Source: Laedolimicola ammoniilytica (lineage in GTDB: Bacteria > Bacillota > Clostridia > Lachnospirales > Lachnospiraceae). Taken from it: a stretch of 64,000 nt of DNA. Shown in pieces: positions 59,172 through 64,000 of the stretch. The stretch is taken from contig NZ_JAOQKC010000001.1 of NCBI RefSeq assembly GCF_025567165.1, positions 192,259 through 256,258 of the forward strand. Reading direction: 5' to 3'. Position numbers and translations under genes: made by a program. Position 1 is the stretch's first letter. Every line of letters starts with the position of its first letter. The notes beneath the pieces are model-generated. The model worked only from the letters and a program-made list of their open reading frames with translations, was not told the DNA's origin and made no database searches.

Positions 59172-60062
59172 ATGACACTGCGACATATGAAAATCTACGT
59201 GGCCGTCTTTCAGCACAGCAACATCACCCGGGCAGCTGAGGAGCTGCATCTGGCCCAGCCGTCGGTGAGCCTGGCGGTGAAGGAGCTGGAGGAATATTAC
59301 GGTGTGCGGCTCTTCGAGCGGCGGGGACGGCGGATTCTGCCCACCGAGGCCGGGCGGGAATTCTACGGCTACGCCCTGCACATTGCGTCGCTCTTTGACG
59401 AGATGGAGACCCGCATCAAAAACTGGGACCGCATCGGCACCCTGCGCATCGGCACCAGCATCACCATCGGCACCCACATCCTGCCGGAGCTGCTGCACCG
59501 CTTCCAGGAGCAGTTCCCGGAGGTGCGGACGGAAGCGGAGATCAACAATTCCTCCCTCATCGAGCGCCGGGTGCTGGACAATGCCATCGACGTCGGCCTC
59601 ATCGAAAATCAGCCCGAGCACGAGGACATCTGCGCCGTGCCCTTTATGCGGGATGAGCTGGCAGCCATCCTGCCGCCCGGGCATGCGCTTGGCCGCCAGA
59701 AGAAAGTAACCCTGGAGCAATTGGCGGAATATCCCTTCCTCATGCGGGAAAAGGGCAGCGCAGGCCGGGAAATCCTGGACGCGGCCTTTGCGCTGCGGCA
59801 GCAGGCCGTCCATCCGGTCATGGAGAGCGTCAGCACCCAGGCCATCGTCCGTGGCGTGGCCGAAGGACTGGGCGTAGCCGTATTGCCCTATCTGCTGGTC
59901 CGGCGGGCCATTCGGGAGGGCGCGGTAATCCAGGTATCCCTGGCCGAGCCCATGGAACGGAATCTGAACATCATTTACCATAAGAGCAAATATCTGACGG
60001 GAAATATGAACACCTTTATCGAGTTATGTAAACAATACGGGGAGGAAACCGATCATGAGTAA
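59172..60062 (+). CDS. LysR family transcriptional regulator
   Basis: 296 residues. N-terminal winged HTH (MTLRHMKIYVAVFQHSNITR, then AAEELHLAQPSVSLAVKELE) and the substrate domain (about 90-290; LRIGTSITIGTHILPELL). It is divergent from the chromate-transporter-like pair across a very AT-rich 100-base gap that should hold both promoters and the LysR sites. It overlaps the rearranged larC copy by eight bases, so those two are co-translated, which ties larC supply to this regulator. Confidence 0.92.
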   Translation: MTLRHMKIYVAVFQHSNITRAAEELHLAQPSVSLAVKELEEYYGVRLFERRGRRILPTEAGREFYGYALHIASLFDEMETRIKNWDRIGTLRIGTSITIGTHILPELLHRFQEQFPEVRTEAEINNSSLIERRVLDNAIDVGLIENQPEHEDICAVPFMRDELAAILPPGHALGRQKKVTLEQLAEYPFLMREKGSAGREILDAAFALRQQAVHPVMESVSTQAIVRGVAEGLGVAVLPYLLVRRAIREGAVIQVSLAEPMERNLNIIYHKSKYLTGNMNTFIELCKQYGEETDHE

Positions 60063-60960
60063 GAATACACTGTATCTGGAATGCTACGAGGGGATCACCG
60101 GGGAAATGGTGCTGGGGGCGCTGCGGGAGCTGTCGGAAGATGTAGAAACAGAGGAGAGAGCACACGCAATTTCCCGGGGAGAAAGTAATTACGCAGTAAC
60201 AAATCTTTCAGAAGAAGGAATAAAGCGGGATACAGAAAAGCGGGGGAAAGAGCACAGAACAACGCAGGAAGAACTTCTGACACAGATAGACAGTCTCCTT
60301 GGTAAATTACAGATAGAAAAAATCACTGCCTCCCCCGTCTGGTCCGACAAAGGCCCCACCGATGCCGCAGGTCTGGCCATCGCAGCCCGCGCCGCAGGCG
60401 TCTGCCCGGAGCGATTTACAGTCAAAAAGGTTGGCACGGGAACAAGTTATGTAAACTTGGAAAATGGAGACCGCGAGCTCAGAACCCTCCGCGCCATGCT
60501 CATTGAAGAGACCCCTATCGGAAACTTATGGATCCTGGAAAGCAACATCGACGACTGCGCAGGAGAAGTCCTGGGCTACACCATGGATCTCCTCTTCGAA
60601 GCCGGAGCCCGGGACGTCTGGTTCACCCCCATTTTCATGAAGAAAAACCGCCCTGCCTACCAGCTGTCCGTTCTTTGCGCCGAAGACCAGATCCGCGCCC
60701 TGGACGCCATCCTCTTCCGCGAGACCACCACCATCGGCGTCCGCCGCTACCGCGTCGAGCGCACCGCCCTGCCCCGCCGATTCTTCGAAGTCCGAGTCCC
60801 CGGCGGTACTGTCCGCATCAAAGCCTGTGAGCAGCCCGACGGCGCCGAAAAATGTTACCCGGAATACGAGGACGTGAAGCGGATCGCGCGGGAGACGGGA
60901 AAGAGCTATAGAGAGATCTACGAGAAAGCAAAAATGGCAGCTGCGCAGAACGAAGCATAG
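60055..60960 (+). CDS. larC: LarC C-terminal part (LarC2) with a shortened, rearranged N-terminal domain
   Basis: 301 residues. Residues 158-301 are a complete LarC C-terminal domain (LESNIDDCAGEVLGYTMD; MKKNRPAYQLSVLC; FRETTTIGVRRYRVER). Residues 1-26 repeat the LarC N-terminus (LYLECYEGITGEMVL), and about 100-152 align without gaps to the last 50 residues of the LarC1 gene (VKKVG; LRAMLIEE). The ~75 residues between (27-100) are unlike LarC, replace about 180 residues and are encoded by more AT-rich DNA. So it looks like a former full-length larC with an internal deletion or replacement, now providing LarC2. Co-translated with LysR. Confidence 0.82.
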   Translation: MSKNTLYLECYEGITGEMVLGALRELSEDVETEERAHAISRGESNYAVTNLSEEGIKRDTEKRGKEHRTTQEELLTQIDSLLGKLQIEKITASPVWSDKGPTDAAGLAIAARAAGVCPERFTVKKVGTGTSYVNLENGDRELRTLRAMLIEETPIGNLWILESNIDDCAGEVLGYTMDLLFEAGARDVWFTPIFMKKNRPAYQLSVLCAEDQIRALDAILFRETTTIGVRRYRVERTALPRRFFEVRVPGGTVRIKACEQPDGAEKCYPEYEDVKRIARETGKSYREIYEKAKMAAAQNEA

Positions 60961-61008
60961 AAAATCGGAGAACTGTACCAGAAGTTCCTTATGGATGTAA
61001 TCATAAAA

Positions 61009-61092
61009 AGAACCAGTTATCAGTAACTGTTTGAAGAATCGAAGACTGTAATATAACAGCATTTTCAAACAAAGTACCTGATAACTGGTTCT
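61009..61092. terminator. 84-bp hairpin between convergent larC2 and the symporter gene
   Basis: A perfect 15-bp stem AGAACCAGTTATCAG / CTGATAACTGGTTCT, with an inner stem TGTTTGAA / TTCAAACA and a small apical hairpin. Probably a terminator for both directions; unusually long for that role. Confidence 0.65.
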
Positions 61093-61118
61093 CTTATTAA
61101 AATATTAAGTAAACTAAA

Positions 61119-62501
61119 TTAGATGGCATCCGGATGCCGCGTCAGCTTCACCATGGTTCCGCCAAGCAGAAACAGGGCAATCAGGTTCGGAATGGACATC
61201 AGGCCATTGAAGGTATCTGCCACGCCCCACAGCAGGCCCAGATCCACAGTCGCGCCGAGAATCGCTACCGCGGAGTAAACCACCATGAAGGGCTTATTGA
61301 CCCGGGAACCGAACAGGAACTCGATGCAGCGGGTACCGTAGAGGCCCCAGCCGATAATCGTAGACAGGGCGAAGCAGCAGAGCGCCACCGCTGTAAAGAT
61401 AGAAACCCAGCTGCCATAGGTGGAAGTAAAGCCGCTGATAGTCAGTTCCGCGCCTGCAGCCGCGCCGAAGTTCACCGGTACGCTGCTGCACAGGATAACG
61501 AGAGCCGTCATCGTACAGATAATAATCGTATCGGTAAATACCTCAAAGATACCGAAATACCCCTGGTTCACTGCTACGCTGGTATCCGCCGCCGCATGGG
61601 CGATGGAACCGGTACCGAGGCCGGCCTCATTGGAGAAAATACCCCGGGACACGCCATTTTTCATGCTCAGGAAAAAGGTACCGACTGCGCCGCCAGTCAC
61701 GGCAGAGGGAGTAAACGCGCCCTCGAAAATGGAAGCAAAGACAGCGGGCACGCGCTGAATATTCAGCACGATAACGCCGATGGCCAGAACGATATAAAAG
61801 AGGGCCATGAACGGAACCAGCTTCTCCGTTACCTGACCGATACGCTTGATGCCGCCCAGCAGAATCATTGCCACCACAATGGCGATACCGATACCGATAA
61901 TCAGGTTCATGGTCCGGATAAACTGATCCGAAGCGGAAGCGTAACTGAGCACTGCCGTGTCGATGGCTGTGGTAATCGTATTCACCTGAGTCGCGTTACC
62001 CGTACCGAAGACAGTCAATACGCCCAGCACCGCATAGATGCAGGCCAGCCACTTGAACTTGGGACCGAGACCATTTTTAATATAATACATGGGACCGCCG
62101 ACCCAGTCGCCCTTGGCGTTCTTTTCACGAAAATGCACAGCCAGGGTCACTTCGGAGAACTTCGTACACATGCCGAGCAGGGCCGAGCACCACATCCAGA
62201 ACACTGCGCCCGGACCGCCCAGGGCGATAGCGCCTGCGACGCCTGCGATATTGCCGGTGCCGACCGTGGAGGCCAGGGCCGTACAGACCGCCTGGAACGG
62301 CGTCACCGCGCCCTCGGCGGCTCCTTTCTTATGAAAAAGCTTCCCCAAAGTCACCTTAAAGGTATAGCCAAACTTGCGAAACTGAATGAAATGGGTTCGA
62401 ATGGTCAGATACAGACCGACGCCGATGATACAGACCATAGCCGGGATACCCCAGACAAAGCCATTGACGGCGCTGTTGATGCGTTCGATGGTTTCCAACA
62501 T
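61119..62501 (-). CDS. Sodium:alanine symporter family protein (AGCS)
   Basis: 460 residues, about eleven helices, of the alanine or glycine:cation symporter family. Characteristic stretches are VCTALASTVGTGNIAGVAGA, GPGAVFWMWCSALLGM, IFSNEAGLGTGSIAHAAADT and a C-terminal WGLYGTRCIEFLFG. It imports small neutral amino acids with sodium. GAGGAG precedes the start. Single gene, convergent with larC2. Confidence 0.94.
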   Translation of the reverse strand: MLETIERINSAVNGFVWGIPAMVCIIGVGLYLTIRTHFIQFRKFGYTFKVTLGKLFHKKGAAEGAVTPFQAVCTALASTVGTGNIAGVAGAIALGGPGAVFWMWCSALLGMCTKFSEVTLAVHFREKNAKGDWVGGPMYYIKNGLGPKFKWLACIYAVLGVLTVFGTGNATQVNTITTAIDTAVLSYASASDQFIRTMNLIIGIGIAIVVAMILLGGIKRIGQVTEKLVPFMALFYIVLAIGVIVLNIQRVPAVFASIFEGAFTPSAVTGGAVGTFFLSMKNGVSRGIFSNEAGLGTGSIAHAAADTSVAVNQGYFGIFEVFTDTIIICTMTALVILCSSVPVNFGAAAGAELTISGFTSTYGSWVSIFTAVALCCFALSTIIGWGLYGTRCIEFLFGSRVNKPFMVVYSAVAILGATVDLGLLWGVADTFNGLMSIPNLIALFLLGGTMVKLTRHPDAI

Positions 62502-62645
62502 AAAATTTTTCTCTCCTCGCGTAAATATTTTTTTATTTTACCATATTCTGGAGGGAAAATCGAGAAAAGTTTACGGGGTTTACTGGGAGATACCGAAAAA
62601 ATTGCGGAAGAAAAAGAAATTTCGTGAAGTATGTTATTCCACGAA

Positions 62646-62672
62646 AAAAGACTCCCGGAAAAGGAGTCTTTT
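62646..62672. terminator. Terminator downstream of the integrase gene
   Basis: AAAAGACTCC / GGAGTCTTTT with a seven-base loop, flanked by A and T runs on both strands. Confidence 0.8.
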
Positions 62673-62683
62673 CAGAAAATGAT

Positions 62684-63664
62684 TTACCCGGCCTGATCGA
62701 GCATCTCGATCTGTCGCCGCTTGTCGTCCATGGATGGGTGGACATAGTAATTCAACGTCATCTGCACGCTGGAATGTCCGAGAATTTCACTCAAAGATTT
62801 GATATCCACCCCAGCCGCAATACAGCGCGTGGCAAAGGTATGGCGCAGGGCGTGGAAATTGATAGGTTGGATTTCGTTGACGGAAAGATATTGTTTAAAA
62901 TGGTTCTGATAGGTGCGCGGTTCCAGAAATTCCGTGCTTCCTGTCAGAAAAAAATAGTCCACGTCGGGCCGCAGCGGATCGCTTTCCAGAAGCTTCAGAA
63001 TAAAACGGGGAAGCGGAATATCCCGGCTGGAGGCAATGCTTTTGGGCGGACTGCATACCACCTGCGTCCGGGGCTCACCCTCCTTCGCGTCTACATTTTG
63101 GATCCGCTGAAGGGTGGAATTGATTCGGATAAAGCCCTCGTCCAGATAGATATTTTCCCATTTCAGCGCGCAGATTTCACCCAGGCGCATGCCGGTATAG
63201 AGGCACAGCAGAACGCCCAGGCATCGCTTATCCTCGCGGTTTTTGAAAAGCCAGCTCTCCAGCTTTTTCCTGGACGCAGTATCCAGAATTGGGACATAGA
63301 CCGTGCGCCGCCACAGATTGGAGACGCGGGAAACCCGGTTGGCCGTATCCCAGGTCTCTTCGGCCAGCTTCAAGATGGAACGAATAATGACATAGATATC
63401 ATGGACCGTCTTCGGAGCCAGCCCGCCCGTGCCGTCCACACGGCCCTCCTGTAAAAGCATCCGCAAATATTCTGTCAGATAGCCGGTATTGATTTCTGCC
63501 ACGCTCATTTCCCCCAGATGCGGTAAAATATGGCTCCGCACTGTATGGACATATTTGGCATAGGTGGACGGTTTGGCGAACAACCGCTTTCCGGACAGCC
63601 ACAGCTCCACCGCCATTTTTACCGTGATCTTCGCATTTTCAGCCTGTTTCAGTTCTTTTTTCAT
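62684..63664 (-). CDS. Tyrosine-type site-specific integrase
   Basis: 326 residues. An N-terminal SAM-like core-binding domain (about 20-115) is followed by the catalytic domain, with Arg in YTGMRLGEICALKW, the HALRHTFATR box (His-x-x-Arg), the GHSS His and the Tyr nucleophile in LNYYVHPS. All catalytic residues are present, so it should be active. ATG 63664 is supported by GGAGAAGG. No other phage or plasmid genes are near it inside the window; it may be the edge of an element continuing past 64000, or a solitary recombinase. Confidence 0.92.
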   Translation of the reverse strand: MKKELKQAENAKITVKMAVELWLSGKRLFAKPSTYAKYVHTVRSHILPHLGEMSVAEINTGYLTEYLRMLLQEGRVDGTGGLAPKTVHDIYVIIRSILKLAEETWDTANRVSRVSNLWRRTVYVPILDTASRKKLESWLFKNREDKRCLGVLLCLYTGMRLGEICALKWENIYLDEGFIRINSTLQRIQNVDAKEGEPRTQVVCSPPKSIASSRDIPLPRFILKLLESDPLRPDVDYFFLTGSTEFLEPRTYQNHFKQYLSVNEIQPINFHALRHTFATRCIAAGVDIKSLSEILGHSSVQMTLNYYVHPSMDDKRRQIEMLDQAG

Positions 63665-64000
63665 AGCCCTTCTCCTTTGTAAAAGCAAACATTAAATGGT
63701 GATAGAATTTAGTATAAGGGGAAAACTTCGCTGACTTGAAATCCGAAATTCCAGTGCAGTAGTAAATTCCATCACATATTTAAAATTCTGATTTTTAAAA
63801 CCACTTATAGTGATAAAACAAAGGATTTCTGCTATAATGAAGCTGTCTTTTCAAAAAATACTCAGTTTCAGGGCATGAAAAAGAGACCGCTGGAGTTCAG
63901 TGTGCGTGACTAAATTCCACCGGACGCATAGAGAATGTGTGAAAAATCTAGTTCTACCCTGACAGCAGATTTTTTGATGGATTATCGGTTGAAGCGGATC
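63665..64000. promoter_or_regulatory. Gap upstream of the integrase with repeated GAATTTA motif
   Basis: No convincing gene in 336 bases. A motif like GGTGATAGAATTTAGTA occurs forward at 63696-63714 and twice reversed, at 63760-63777 and 63908-63921. A TATAAT box lies at 63833-63838 (plus strand). A 12-codon reading frame at 63875-63913 has no clear ribosome binding site. A weak hairpin AAAATCT / AGATTTT with T-run lies near 63943-63975. These could be integrase binding sites or operators of the next, unseen gene. Confidence 0.45.

Noticed and set aside
61134..62627. Long open frame (about 500 codons) on the plus strand opposite the symporter
   Set aside because: Composition is rich in His, Arg and Gln with no motif, a typical shadow of a hydrophobic membrane protein gene.
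63875..63913. 12-codon leader peptide before a possible attenuator
   Set aside because: No convincing ribosome binding site, no run of one amino acid, and the downstream hairpin is weak; not reported as a gene.

Overview
The window is a stretch of chromosome from an anaerobic, gut-type Clostridia, most likely Lachnospiraceae. The evidence is the tilS-hpt-ftsH order, strong AGGAGG ribosome binding sites, a tryptophan T-box leader, YesM/YesN-type two-component genes, a mannose-family PTS with a LevR-like regulator, ABC sugar transport and many Rho-independent terminators. Genus and species cannot be read from the sequence alone. No CRISPR array, rRNA operon or prophage is visible.

Layout. 1-2825: housekeeping genes (tilS 3' end, hpt, ftsH). 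3267-5315: a GH13 alpha-glucan hydrolase. 5325-8589: a tryptophan T-box followed by a short trpC-trpB-trpA operon. 8586-15068: a degenerate LevR-type regulator facing a mannose-family PTS operon (IIA, IIB, IIC, IID), then a BtpA/SgcQ protein and a HAD phosphatase. 15216-20035: a VanZ-like protein, tRNA-Pro(CGG), pgi, a 166-bp near-perfectly centred palindrome and a large polytopic membrane protein. 20203-22786: a cytidylate-kinase-like protein, an alpha/beta hydrolase and a DUF1002 protein. 22811-34128: a sugar-sensing system (response regulator, histidine kinase, membrane-anchored binding protein) followed by a ribose/galactose-type ABC transporter with two permeases, one double ATPase, two lipoprotein binding proteins and a FucU mutarotase. 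34142-41198: an AraC regulator facing a complete set for GDP-mannose and GDP-L-fucose synthesis (manC, gmd, fcl, manA, phosphohexomutase). 41511-42383: an AT-rich Rpn-type PD-(D/E)XK gene lying between two nearly identical terminators.

42431-60960 is the most unusual part. A LacI regulator faces a long co-directional cluster: a NitT/TauT-type ABC importer (one binding lipoprotein, two permeases, two ATPases), an SDR, a two-subunit transketolase, a zinc alcohol dehydrogenase, a ribulose-phosphate-3-epimerase-like protein, an AraD-type 4-epimerase, a triose-phosphate-isomerase-like protein, a LarA-superfamily protein and a TSUP (TauE/SafE) permease. After these come larB and the N-terminal half of larC, needed for the nickel pincer nucleotide cofactor. 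A pair of half-size chromate-transporter-like proteins, a LysR regulator and a second, rearranged larC follow. I read this as a catabolic pathway for an unidentified anionic substrate that combines a nickel-pincer enzyme with transketolase/pentulose-phosphate chemistry. The substrate is not known from sequence, no sugar kinase lies in the cluster and larE is not in the window. Two details support specialisation: the LarA homologue has Asn where LarA has a catalytic His, and the two ABC ATPases are complementarily degenerate.

61119-64000: a sodium:alanine-type symporter, a complete tyrosine integrase and a regulatory-looking stretch with three copies of a short GAATTTA-containing motif.
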